This document shows, one piece after another, positions 54,421-63,703 of a DNA stretch of 64,000 nt. The first letter of the stretch is position 1, and each line of letters opens with the position of its first letter. Source of the stretch: Chloroflexota bacterium (lineage in GTDB: Bacteria; Chloroflexota; UBA11872; VXOZ01). The stretch is taken from contig JAAXIC010000013.1 of NCBI GenBank assembly GCA_012270555.1, forward strand, positions 17,572 through 81,571, written 5' to 3'. A model generated the notes under the pieces. The model was not told the origin of the DNA. It ran no database searches and saw nothing but the letters and a program-made list of their open reading frames with translations. The translations under genes and the position numbers were made by a program.

Positions 54421-55416
54421 ATGAGCCAACTACCCGTTTTGCCCATCTCCAGCATTGGCAGCTTGCCGAAGCCGCCCGACCTCTTCCAAGCGGAAATGGC
54501 GCCCCTGGAGCAGCAGGACCGCGCCTGGATGCGCCAAGCCCAAGAGGCGGCGGTTGCCGACTGGATTGTGACCCAGGAGTCCCTCGGCATCGACGTGCTC
54601 GTCGACGGCGAGCAGTACCGGCGCTCCATGACCACCTATTTCCTGGAGGGCTGGGGCTGCGCCGACATCGATCTGGATGCGGTATGGGTCTTGGACAACA
54701 TGTACGGCCAGCGGGCCGTCATCAAGCGCCCGGCCACCGAGCCGCGCACGCTGCTCCTTGATTGGTACCAATTCGCCGCAGCCCGCGCCCAGAGCGAATT
54801 GAAAGTCACCGTCACCGGCCCGTACACCCTGCGGGACTGGGTATTCGATCTTCACTATCCCGACCGCGCCGCTGCGGTGTTGGCGCTGGCGGAGTACGTT
54901 CGCGAAGAGGTGGAGGCCTTAATTGCGGCGGGGGTGCGCTACTTGCAGATCGATGAACCGGCATTCGTGACCCGCTACGATCAGCCTGCCGAGCTTGACG
55001 TTGCCATCGAGGGCATGCGGCGCATCTGCGCCGGTCTGCCGGAGCACGTCACGGTGTTCACCCACATGTGCTACGGCGCCTTTCACGAGGTCTACCCCAA
55101 GATGCTAGAGCTGCCGGCGCAGGTCTTCTGCCTGGAGCTTGCCCACGTAGCGCCTGAAATGCTCGAAATACTGCGTAAACATCCTTTCCCCGCCGACCGC
55201 GGCATGGGCTATGGCGTTGTGGACGCGCAGGACCCCCGTGTAGAATCGGTAGAGGAGATTGAGGCGCGCATTCGGTTAGCGCTGGAGTATTTCACGCCGG
55301 AGCAACTCTGGATCAATCCCGATTGCGGGTTGCAAGTTGTTCCACACGACGCTGCCGTCGCCAAGCTGCAGAACCTCGTGGAAGCCACGCACCGCGTGCG
55401 CCAAGCGCTCGCCTAG
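54421..55416 (+). CDS. MetE-like zinc methyltransferase barrel
   Basis: This 331-residue protein corresponds to the catalytic half of cobalamin-independent methionine synthase without the folate-binding N-half. The motifs are ISSIGSLPKPPDLF, YLQIDEPAFVTRY (near 173), zinc ligands THMCYG (near 213), CLELA and NPDCGL (near 297). ATG at 54421, with AAGGGAG upstream, is used; the frame from 54307 overlaps the previous gene and is rejected. Such stand-alone core enzymes move methyl groups from methyl donors other than methyltetrahydrofolate. It is in an operon with the degenerate paralogue upstream. Confidence 0.9.
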   Translation: MSQLPVLPISSIGSLPKPPDLFQAEMAPLEQQDRAWMRQAQEAAVADWIVTQESLGIDVLVDGEQYRRSMTTYFLEGWGCADIDLDAVWVLDNMYGQRAVIKRPATEPRTLLLDWYQFAAARAQSELKVTVTGPYTLRDWVFDLHYPDRAAAVLALAEYVREEVEALIAAGVRYLQIDEPAFVTRYDQPAELDVAIEGMRRICAGLPEHVTVFTHMCYGAFHEVYPKMLELPAQVFCLELAHVAPEMLEILRKHPFPADRGMGYGVVDAQDPRVESVEEIEARIRLALEYFTPEQLWINPDCGLQVVPHDAAVAKLQNLVEATHRVRQALA

Positions 55417-55446
55417 CCGTTTCCAAATACACGAAAGGATGTCTGC

Positions 55447-55845
55447 ATGAGCCCACAAGACAGCGAAACCCATGTCAACGTCGTGGCGTGGCTGCACATC
55501 ATACTGAGCGTTCTGGGGCTCCTTGTGACAGCGCTAGTGTTTCTTGTGTTTGTGGGTATCGGGCTGCTGCTGGCTGCCTCCGATGAAACGGCGGCTATGG
55601 GGATCTTTGCCGTAATTGCCACGATAATTGGCGGGTTCCTATTTCTCGTCTCGGTTCCAGGGCTGATAGGCGGCATCGGCCTCCTGCAGCGGCAGAACTG
55701 GGCGCGTATCCTCGTGCTCATCCTCAGTGTGCTCCAACTCTTCAACGTGCCCTTTGGCACGGCTGTAGGCGTGTATTCACTCTGGACGCTCACGCGGGAC
55801 GAAACACAGGCGCTCTTTGGCGAAACGAAAGGCTGGAGTGAATAG
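55447..55845 (+). CDS. small integral membrane protein
   Basis: This 132-residue protein has four predicted membrane segments (WLHIILSVLGLLVTALVFLV, the AAMGIFAVIATIIGGFLFLV region, the VPGLIGGIGLL region, and ILVLILSVLQLFNVPFGTAV) and a short charged tail. No family was recognised with certainty. It lies 30 bases after the MetE-like gene and could be co-transcribed. Function unknown. Confidence 0.8.
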   Translation: MSPQDSETHVNVVAWLHIILSVLGLLVTALVFLVFVGIGLLLAASDETAAMGIFAVIATIIGGFLFLVSVPGLIGGIGLLQRQNWARILVLILSVLQLFNVPFGTAVGVYSLWTLTRDETQALFGETKGWSE

Positions 55846-55912
55846 ACTGCTCTTGCCGTAGCATATCTGAAGTCCGACGGAGTTCCCTGCCACCCACAAG
55901 GAGAAAGAACAC

Positions 55913-56971
55913 GTGAGTGTAGCTTCGCGACCGTACATCGATCCCGTGGAGGGGTTGATCGCCCGCGCCAAAGCGACTGCGGCGCCCATGAACCTGCCGA
56001 CCGATGCCGCCGAATGGCGCGCGTGGCATGAGCGCACGCTGATCCAGGTGCGCGAGATGATCGGGCCGTATCCCGATCCCGTGCCCCTAAACGTGGAAGT
56101 GGTCGAGCGCCACGACGAGGGCAGCTACATCCGCGAGAAAATCTACTATGATAGCGAGGCCTTTGCCACCGTGCCCGCTTGGCTCCTCACGCCTAAGGAC
56201 ATCAAGGAAGGCGAACGGCGACCGGGCATCCTCTGCGCCCATGGTCACGGACGGGGCAAAGATGACGCCGCCGGTGTGTTGCCGCCAGAAAACAATCCTG
56301 ACTACGAACGGCAGATTGAGCGGAAGTCCGGCGTGGATTACGCCCATCAGCTTGCCGAGCGCGGCTACGTCTGCCTGGCCCCCGACTGGCGCGGATTCGG
56401 CGAGCGTCAGGGTCCGCGCGAGTGGCGGCGGGATTCAAGAGACGGCTGCAACGCGCTCTATTTGGGCTACGGCTACCTGGGGTTTCAGTTGCTGGCCCTG
56501 GACATTTGGGACGGCATGCGCGGCATAGACCTGCTCCAAGGGTTGCCGAACGTAGACCCGGACCGCATCGGCATGATCGGCCTCTCCTTTGGTGGGACCA
56601 TGACCACGTACCTTTCAGCACTGGACGAACGCGTTCGCTGCGCCGACATTGTCTGCTACCTCAGCACGCTCTGGGACGCCATCGGCCATCGCGGGCGCGG
56701 CAACACCTGCGGCTCGCAATTCGCCCGCGGCCTCCTGACCTTCGGCGACATCGCCTCCGTGGCCGGCCTGATCGCGCCGCGTCCCTGCCTGGTGGAAGTC
56801 GGCGAATTGGACGACTGCTTCATAGAGGATGACGCGCTGCGCTGCTACGCCGACGTAGAACGCATCTACGCCGCAGCCGGCGCTGCCGACCGGCTCGACC
56901 TGGACCTGCACCCCGGCGGCCACGCCTTCAGCGGCGCCAAGGCGTTCGACTGGTTCGCACGGTGGTTATAG
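55913..56971 (+). CDS. alpha/beta hydrolase of the acetyl-xylan-esterase / dienelactone hydrolase type
   Basis: This 352-residue cytoplasmic hydrolase carries the nucleophile elbow GLSFGG near residue 224, the oxyanion segment CAHGHGRGKDD near 106, CLAPDWRGFGER, and the catalytic His in LHPGGHAFSG close to the C-terminus. An acidic residue in VEVGELDDCF is placed to complete the triad. The N-terminal ~80 residues resemble the lid found in esterases of sugar or plant-polymer degradation. GTG at 55913 follows AAGGAGAAAG. Confidence 0.9.
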   Translation: MSVASRPYIDPVEGLIARAKATAAPMNLPTDAAEWRAWHERTLIQVREMIGPYPDPVPLNVEVVERHDEGSYIREKIYYDSEAFATVPAWLLTPKDIKEGERRPGILCAHGHGRGKDDAAGVLPPENNPDYERQIERKSGVDYAHQLAERGYVCLAPDWRGFGERQGPREWRRDSRDGCNALYLGYGYLGFQLLALDIWDGMRGIDLLQGLPNVDPDRIGMIGLSFGGTMTTYLSALDERVRCADIVCYLSTLWDAIGHRGRGNTCGSQFARGLLTFGDIASVAGLIAPRPCLVEVGELDDCFIEDDALRCYADVERIYAAAGAADRLDLDLHPGGHAFSGAKAFDWFARWL

Positions 56972-57154
56972 GTTGACTCGTGTCTAGGCCGCCCGATTTA
57001 CTGGCGAGGCCGTTTTACCAGGATGACGGCCTTTAGCCGCGCCCATGAGTAGTCGCCACTGAGATTCCAGCTTGACAGTAGGCATTGCCGGTTCTACCAT
57101 CAAAGGCAAGTAATCCTCCAATTCCCCAGTATGTGACCGCATGAGGACAGCATA

Positions 57155-58033
57155 ATGGCACAAGTTCAGGAACTGGGAGCCGCCACGGAACTCAAGTTCG
57201 ACCAATATGAGGGCGATCCGTACAACGATCAGCTCTACCGCTATGACAACTGCGCCACCGGGCTAGCCAGCATCGATGAATTCTCCGATGAGCACGTGGC
57301 CTTCTATCGAGAGACCGGTTTCCTCGTTATACAAGGAGTGTTTACGCCTGCAGAAGTAGAAGAGGCGCTGGCGGGGTTTACCGATCTCGTGATCGGCAAG
57401 CACCCCGATTTTGTGGGGGTGCAGTTCGAGGCGGCATCCAAGAAATACGTCCGCACCTTGTCGCAAGAGCAGCAACTCGATTGCGTGCGCAAGCTGCAGC
57501 ATTTTGTGCAGTTTGAGCCGCGCATGGAAGCCATGGCGTGGCATCCCAATCTGCAACGGGTCGTCAGCCGCCTCTTGGAAGCCGAGCCGGAACTCTTCGC
57601 CGACCAGGCCCTGAGCAAGCCACCGGGAATCGGACGTGAGAAGCCCTGGCACCAAGACCACGCCTTCTTCAATCTGCCGATGGGCACGCCAATTGTCGGC
57701 ACGTGGACGGCACTGGATCCCGCCACGCTGGAGAACGGCTGCATGCACGTCAAACCCGGCACCCATAAAGAAGGGCCGGTCGTGCACTTCCGGCGGCGGG
57801 ACTGGCAAATCTGCGACGACCACCTCGATCTCAACCGCGACGTAGCGGTGCCGCTGCCACCCGGCGGCGTGCTCTTCTTCGACGGCCTCATGCATCACGG
57901 CACGCCGGCGAACCGCAGCGAAAGCCGGCGCCGGGCGCTCCAATTCCACTTCATCCCTGCAGGCACTGAGCGCATCGAGCAGGAAGACCGCATGGCGGTG
58001 TTTGGGAGTGAGGGCAAAGACGTCGATTGCTAA
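57155..58033 (+). CDS. phytanoyl-CoA dioxygenase (PhyH)-family protein
   Basis: This 292-residue Fe(II)/2-oxoglutarate-dependent oxygenase has the iron ligands HxD in PWHQDHAF near residue 165 and the distal His in LMHHGTPANRS near 248. The 2-oxoglutarate-binding Arg is in SRRRALQFHFIP. The fold start FYRETGFLVIQGVF is characteristic. Bacterial PhyH proteins hydroxylate amino acids, ectoine, phosphonates or lipids. None of those pathways is beside it, so the substrate is unknown. Confidence 0.92.
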   Translation: MAQVQELGAATELKFDQYEGDPYNDQLYRYDNCATGLASIDEFSDEHVAFYRETGFLVIQGVFTPAEVEEALAGFTDLVIGKHPDFVGVQFEAASKKYVRTLSQEQQLDCVRKLQHFVQFEPRMEAMAWHPNLQRVVSRLLEAEPELFADQALSKPPGIGREKPWHQDHAFFNLPMGTPIVGTWTALDPATLENGCMHVKPGTHKEGPVVHFRRRDWQICDDHLDLNRDVAVPLPPGGVLFFDGLMHHGTPANRSESRRRALQFHFIPAGTERIEQEDRMAVFGSEGKDVDC

Positions 58034-58203
58034 TTGCGCCCGACGACGAGTTGAGCCGTTCACGCAGCGTTGCATTCCGCATTGCCAAAAAACCATTGGC
58101 TTCTACCTTACGCGCGCGTGAGACCTCGTATGCCGGTGTAGTGGTGTAGCGATTTGCTCATCATGGCGGCCCGGTACTCAAGCAGCAATAAGAGCAAAGT
58201 TAC

Positions 58204-60807
58204 ATGGTCTCAGCATTGCGAGTTAGCCCAAAGCGCCTAGGGGCATTCGCACTGATTCTCGTCATCCTGGCGGTAGTGTATGCTGCGCGCATTAGCACCT
58301 ATGCAACTGCCGGTGAGTCTCTCTATGCCCTTGGCGGAATCCTCACGGCAGCGGTTGCGCTGGTGTGCGGGGGGCTGGCTTTGGAGCGCTTTCGCGCGGA
58401 ACGGCGGGACGCCTTCCTGCTTGTCAGCGCGGGCTTGTGGGTCGCCGCTGCACTGCATTTATTCCACTTTGCGGCGTATACCGGCGTATTCGGCCCTGCT
58501 GATTCCTTGGTTGCCGCAGCTTCCGTTCTGCGGGGCCAACTCCTCCCCACGCTCTTCTTCAGCCTCTTCCTGGTCTTGAGTCTGCTTGCGAGCGGACAGA
58601 GCCGCCCGTCAACCGCGCAACCGGGCGGCGTCTTCCTGGCTGCCGCTACGCTCGGCTTCATCGTAACCGTCGGTGCGCTGGTGTTCCCGGTGCCGGAATC
58701 CGGCGACCTGGTGGAGATCCTCGGTCAACCATTTGCCCCGCTCGCGGCGCAGCCGGAACTTGTGCTCGTGATCGCGCTCACGCTCATTGGCATTGCTGAG
58801 CTACTGCGGCGCGGCAGTTGGCGCGCGGAGCCTTTTGCGCGCTGGCTGCTGGTCGCGCTGCTGGTCTCACTCGCGGCTCTGGCACGCTTTCCAATGCTCT
58901 ATGCGTGGCCGTTGGGGGAGCTTCTCGTGCTCGCGCAGGGACTTACCCTGGCGAGTTACGTCTGCGTAATCGTGGGGGTTGTCGCGGGAATGCCAACGCG
59001 CACCGTGGTGGCAGCCGATTCTACAGAAAGAGCGCAGGAGACGGTTCCTGCAGACGACGCACCTCCGACTCCGACCCCGGCTCAGCAGCCCACACGCGCG
59101 CCGGAACTCACCCTGCGCGACCTGCAAGCCCGCCATCGCGCGTTGCGCAACGCCACCGACGGCTTGCTGGTCGGTGTGCGCGCCGACGGTACCATTACGG
59201 ATTGGAAACCGGCTGCCGATTTCGGCCCCACGGCCACGCCGAGCGAACTCTTGGGCAAAAACCTCGGCGCGGTCTTGTCGTCCGACCAGGCCGAGGCGAT
59301 CATGGCCGCTGTTTCACATGTTCTGCAAGCGGGCAAGACGGAGCGGCTGCATTACGCTGCCGCAGACGGCAGTCAGGTCCTGGAAGGTCTCGTGACCCCG
59401 CACGCTGCCAATCAGGCGCTGTGCATCATCCGCGACCATACCGCGCTGGCACGCGCGCTCCGGGAGTTGGACGAACAGCGCAGCGCGGCAGAGTCCCTGC
59501 GGCGGGTAACGGGAGACTGGCTCATACGCATGACGCGGACGGGCATCGTTCAAGACCTGCAGCCGCCGGCCGCTACTGAGTCAGGATCGTATGCGGATAT
59601 GTTCGCCGGCAAGCACTTGCAGGAGGTCTTTCAAGGCGATGACGTGGCGCCGCTCGTAGCAGCCGCGGAAGCCGCGCTGGCAAGCCAAGAACTGCAAGAA
59701 ATCTCATTCTTGCGGCAGAGCGGCCAAGAGTTGGCAGTGCGAGTGACCGCCTATGGAAACGACACGGTGCTCTGTCTCCTGCGCGATACCACGGAGCTCA
59801 AGGAGTTAGCGGCGCAGTTGCAGGAGAGCGAAGAGGCGAACCAGGCGCTGCGCGCGCACCTGGACGAACTGAAGGCTGAACAGGACGCCGCGCTTAGCCG
59901 GGCGGAGACTACATCGCGCGTTCTACGCGAACTGCTGCCGGACCTCGTGCTGCGTCTGCGCGCCGACGGGACGATATTGGAATGGAAACCCGCGGAGAGT
60001 TTTGGCCCGCGTGAGGCCGATGATATTGAAGACGCCAAAGTGCGGGAGGTCTTGCCGGTTGACCTGGCATCGCAAATCATGGCGGCTATTGAGCGTGTGC
60101 AGAGTGAAGAACAACCGCAGCGTTTTGCGTGCCATCCTGTGGGCGGACAGGTGCTCGCGGGCGGCATGGCGGCGCTGGTTGACGATCAATTCCTCTGCGT
60201 GGTGCGCGACCAGACCCACCTGAAGCAGATGGAAGCCGCCCTCGTGCAACAGGCCGCGGTGCTGGCCCAGGAAATACGGGCGAGACTTGAGGAAGAGTTC
60301 CTGCGCTCGCTGCGTTCTGAGAACGATGTCTTGCGGGCGCACCTGCTGCGCGTAGCGCAGCTTGCGCTGGAAGGCAGCAGTTCAACTGCCACGGATGCCG
60401 AGCAAGCTACCAGCAGCGCGCCCGGCACGGCCTCAGAAGCCGCAGCGGAGAGCAGCCAAGCCAGTGTTTCTCCGGCGGATGCTCCGCAGCGATCCGGGAC
60501 CTCGTCACTGCCACCACCTCCCTCAGCTTTACAGACTGCCAGCAAATCCGCCGCAGCGCCGGATGCGTCCCGCGACGTGGATTCGCCAGCAAATGGAGAG
60601 CCTCCCCTGCACGGCGCGACAGCCAACTCCGTCGATGCTCCCCGCAATAGCGCGGAGGTCTCCACTACTGAAACTGTCGCTCAGACGGATACCGCTGTGG
60701 CGACGCAGGTTGAAATGGGCCCAATGCCAAACATGGTAGAGAACGGCCAAGCAGAGAACAACGCGCTGACCAACGAAGAACCGCGTGAGGAGAAGCGGCT
60801 TTCGTAG
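58204..60807 (+). CDS. polytopic membrane protein with three PAS-like domains and no output domain
   Basis: This is an 867-residue sensor-like protein. Residues 1-265 contain about seven hydrophobic helices. Three PAS-like repeats follow at roughly 310-410, 435-525 and 575-670, each ending with a similar strand (CIIRDHTAL, CLLRDTTEL, CVVRDQTHL); repeats 1 and 3 share ADGTI..WKPA and FGP. Coiled-coil linkers lie between and after them. The last ~140 residues are Ser/Ala/Pro/Gln-rich and probably disordered. No histidine kinase, GGDEF, EAL, STAS or HAMP domain is visible. It may signal by protein contact. Confidence 0.85.
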   Translation: MVSALRVSPKRLGAFALILVILAVVYAARISTYATAGESLYALGGILTAAVALVCGGLALERFRAERRDAFLLVSAGLWVAAALHLFHFAAYTGVFGPADSLVAAASVLRGQLLPTLFFSLFLVLSLLASGQSRPSTAQPGGVFLAAATLGFIVTVGALVFPVPESGDLVEILGQPFAPLAAQPELVLVIALTLIGIAELLRRGSWRAEPFARWLLVALLVSLAALARFPMLYAWPLGELLVLAQGLTLASYVCVIVGVVAGMPTRTVVAADSTERAQETVPADDAPPTPTPAQQPTRAPELTLRDLQARHRALRNATDGLLVGVRADGTITDWKPAADFGPTATPSELLGKNLGAVLSSDQAEAIMAAVSHVLQAGKTERLHYAAADGSQVLEGLVTPHAANQALCIIRDHTALARALRELDEQRSAAESLRRVTGDWLIRMTRTGIVQDLQPPAATESGSYADMFAGKHLQEVFQGDDVAPLVAAAEAALASQELQEISFLRQSGQELAVRVTAYGNDTVLCLLRDTTELKELAAQLQESEEANQALRAHLDELKAEQDAALSRAETTSRVLRELLPDLVLRLRADGTILEWKPAESFGPREADDIEDAKVREVLPVDLASQIMAAIERVQSEEQPQRFACHPVGGQVLAGGMAALVDDQFLCVVRDQTHLKQMEAALVQQAAVLAQEIRARLEEEFLRSLRSENDVLRAHLLRVAQLALEGSSSTATDAEQATSSAPGTASEAAAESSQASVSPADAPQRSGTSSLPPPPSALQTASKSAAAPDASRDVDSPANGEPPLHGATANSVDAPRNSAEVSTTETVAQTDTAVATQVEMGPMPNMVENGQAENNALTNEEPREEKRLS

Positions 60808-60895
60808 CACGCCAATAAAACATTCTGCTAGGCTGTGCCTTGAAGACTTCCACGATAGCATAGAGATCAAGCACACTCTATAGAGGAGATTTCCA

Positions 60896-61840
60896 ATGAA
60901 TCTAGCGCTACATTCGGTGAGTTACGCGGGCGTGTGGCCCGGCCAAGAACGGCTCAGCTTGGAGGAGTTCATCCCCCGCGCGGCGGCGCTTGGCTTCAAA
61001 GGCGTCATGCTCGTCGCCAAACGCCCCCATCTTTCGCTGCTCGACTATCCGTCGCATCTGCCCGAGAAGCGGCAGGCCCTGCGCGCGCTGCTGGCGGAAC
61101 ACGACCTCAGCGTGCATTCGCTGGCAGGGTATAACGACTTTACCGTCGGCCCCGAGCGGCCCGACGTGCCCTTCTGGGAGCACCAAATCGTCTATATCGC
61201 CGAACTCGCGGCACTGGCCCGCGATCTCGCTTGTCCCGCGATTCGCATCTTCACCGGCTACAACCGTGACGGCCTTTCGTACGACGCGGGTTGGACGAGT
61301 GTGGTCACCGGCCTGCAGGAAGCGGCACGACTGGCCGCGGACTTTGGCGTCATCCTCACCGTGCAAAACCACCACGACATCGCCGTGGACTATGAGAGCA
61401 TGTATCAACTGCTCTCCGAGGTAGATCATCCCAACTGCCGCGCGGCCTTCGACGCCTGGTCGCCGGCAGTACAAGGCTTGCACGGTGACGAACTGGCAGC
61501 GGCCGTGCGCCGCATGGCACCCTTTACGGCCTACACCACCGTGGCTGACTATGTCGCCTTGCCGCGCTACCGCTACGAGCCCGCGCTGGTGAACTACGTT
61601 GAGGAACCCGCCCGCATGTTGGGGGTGCCGCTGGGTGAAGGTCTTATAGATTACGGCACCTTCTTCGACACCCTCATCGAGACGGGCTACACCGGCACAG
61701 TCGCCTACGAAATGTGCTCATCCCTGCGCGACGGCGGCAGCCTGGACAGTCTGGACGCCTACGCGCGGCAATTCCAGGACTACATGGCACCGTACGTGGC
61801 GAAGGCAAACGCCGGGGTTGCCGCGGCAACAGCGCGCTAG
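60896..61840 (+). CDS. sugar phosphate isomerase/epimerase (xylose isomerase-like TIM barrel)
   Basis: This 314-residue AP-endonuclease-2-fold enzyme has metal and substrate residues in AALGFKGVMLVAKRPH, VHSLAGYNDF, ILTVQNHHDIAVDY (His ligands), CRAAFDAWSP with the metal Asp, and GTVAYEMCS with the metal Glu near the end. Members epimerise or isomerise keto-sugars, inositol derivatives or hydroxypyruvate, and often lie with Gfo/Idh/MocA genes as in this region. GAGGAGA precedes the ATG. Confidence 0.93.
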   Translation: MNLALHSVSYAGVWPGQERLSLEEFIPRAAALGFKGVMLVAKRPHLSLLDYPSHLPEKRQALRALLAEHDLSVHSLAGYNDFTVGPERPDVPFWEHQIVYIAELAALARDLACPAIRIFTGYNRDGLSYDAGWTSVVTGLQEAARLAADFGVILTVQNHHDIAVDYESMYQLLSEVDHPNCRAAFDAWSPAVQGLHGDELAAAVRRMAPFTAYTTVADYVALPRYRYEPALVNYVEEPARMLGVPLGEGLIDYGTFFDTLIETGYTGTVAYEMCSSLRDGGSLDSLDAYARQFQDYMAPYVAKANAGVAAATAR

Positions 61841-61960
61841 ACGCTGCCGCGTTGTTATGCGTGGCTTCCCGGCGCACCCTGGCGTATTAGCACAAAGTTG
61901 AGTCTGCCCAAAACATGTTTGACAATCAAATCGGCTAACCTCAAAGGAGAGTTCGTTGCC

Positions 61961-63703
61961 GTGAATCGCTTTGTCCTGCCAGCCTTCGCAACTCTCATCG
62001 CACTCCTGCTCGTTGCGTGCAGCGACGTAGGCATGGCGCCAAGCACGGTAGCGCCCGCGCCTCCGGCAACTCCGGAGGAGCACGTCCTTACCATTCGCTA
62101 TTGGCAAGCGCCCTCCTTGCCGTTCCCCTACCTCGCCGCCGGCTTCAAGGATAGGGACGCGGGCGCGATTACTTTGGAGCCGTTGGCCAACTACGCTCCG
62201 GACGGCAACCTCGTGCCAAGGTTAGCAGTGGAAATTCCAACGCTCGCAAATGGCGGCGTCTCTCAAGACCTGCTGACGATCACGTGGAAGCTGAGAGAAG
62301 GCGTGCGCTGGTCGGACGGCAGCGCCCTGACGGCCAATGACGTGGTGTTCACGTGGCGCTACTGTGCCGATGAAGCGACCGGCTGCACCAAGCGGGACAC
62401 GTTTGGCGGTATTGTCGCTGTCGAGGCAATCGATGAGCACACAGTGAAGATTACTTTCGACAAACCGACGCCCTATCCCTACACGGCCTTCGTCAGCGCC
62501 GACACGCCCATAATCAGCCAGGCCCAGTTTGCCGACTGCGTCGGCGCGGCCGCCAGGGCCTGTGAAGCGCAGAACACTCTGCCTTTAGGCACCGGCGCGT
62601 ACCGCATCGTGACGTTTGCGGTCAACGAAGGCGCGATGTACGAGCGCAACCCCTATTACCGTGGGAAACCGGCCTACTTCGACCGGGTGGTCTTGCAGGG
62701 CGGCGGGGACGCGCTGGAGGCGGCGCGGTCCGTCCTCGTGACCGGTGAGGTCGATCACGCGTGGAACATGCAGGTGGAGCCGGACACTCTGCGGGAGATG
62801 GAAGCGAACGGACTCGGTAAGGTTACCAACGTGTTCGCCAGCCGGGTCGAGCGCATCGTTCTGAACCAGACAAATCCGGACCCCGCGCTGGGCGACGACC
62901 GCTCGGAGTACTTGGACGGACAGAATCCCCACCCGTTCTTGACCTTCACGCCCATCGCCCAAGCGATGTCCCTGGCGATAGACCGCACCCTCATCGCTGA
63001 GCAACTCTATGGCTTCACCGCGACGCCCGCCTGCAATGTGGTCGCGGCGCCGCCAAACTACGCTTCAACTGCGAATGAAGACTGTCTGGTGCAAGACATT
63101 GCCGGCGCCAAGAAACTGCTGGACGAGAATGGCGTCGTCGACAGCGACGGCGACGGCATTCGCGAATACAATGGCATTCCGCTGCGGATTACCTACCAGA
63201 CCACTGCAAACGCAATCAGGCAGGCTACGCAAACCCTGATCCAAGGGTGGTGGCGCGAGATCGGCATCGAGGCCGTGCTCATTCAACACGACGCCGGTCT
63301 CTTCTTCGGCGGTGACCCGGCCGTCCACGGGGAGGAGTCGTATCTTCGGTTCTTCGCGGACGTGCAGATGTACACCGAGAGCTCCGGAATAGATCCTCAG
63401 CAATACCTCTCAAGAGGACTGTGCAATAATGTCCAGACACGTGACAATGGGTGGTCAAGCGGCAACAACGCCCGCATGTGCAATGGGGAGTACGATGAAC
63501 TCTTTGCCCAGCTTGCCCAAACCCCGCTTGGGCCGGAACGCGAGGCGCTGGTACAGCAACTCAACGATGTCCTCATTCAGAACTACTACGCGATTCCCCT
63601 CGTGAACCGGGGCTCGGTTTCGGCAACCCTGCATACGTTGCGGGGGGTCAGAATCAACGCCTGGGACGGCGAGACGTGGAACATCGCCGAGTGGCATCGC
63701 TAG
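61961..63703 (+). CDS. peptide/nickel-type ABC transporter substrate-binding lipoprotein (SBP family 5)
   Basis: This ~580-residue family 5 binding protein has a signal peptide with lipobox (LIALLLVAC at about residues 11-19), then LTIRYWQAPS and the family signature LTITWKLREGVRWSDGSALTANDVVFTWRY near 110-140. GTG at 61961 has AAGGAGA ten bases upstream and places the signal peptide correctly; the longer frame from 61898 is rejected. The next 297 bases to the window end hold no permease gene, so dppB/C-like partners would have to lie further on. Confidence 0.93.
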   Translation: MNRFVLPAFATLIALLLVACSDVGMAPSTVAPAPPATPEEHVLTIRYWQAPSLPFPYLAAGFKDRDAGAITLEPLANYAPDGNLVPRLAVEIPTLANGGVSQDLLTITWKLREGVRWSDGSALTANDVVFTWRYCADEATGCTKRDTFGGIVAVEAIDEHTVKITFDKPTPYPYTAFVSADTPIISQAQFADCVGAAARACEAQNTLPLGTGAYRIVTFAVNEGAMYERNPYYRGKPAYFDRVVLQGGGDALEAARSVLVTGEVDHAWNMQVEPDTLREMEANGLGKVTNVFASRVERIVLNQTNPDPALGDDRSEYLDGQNPHPFLTFTPIAQAMSLAIDRTLIAEQLYGFTATPACNVVAAPPNYASTANEDCLVQDIAGAKKLLDENGVVDSDGDGIREYNGIPLRITYQTTANAIRQATQTLIQGWWREIGIEAVLIQHDAGLFFGGDPAVHGEESYLRFFADVQMYTESSGIDPQQYLSRGLCNNVQTRDNGWSSGNNARMCNGEYDELFAQLAQTPLGPEREALVQQLNDVLIQNYYAIPLVNRGSVSATLHTLRGVRINAWDGETWNIAEWHR

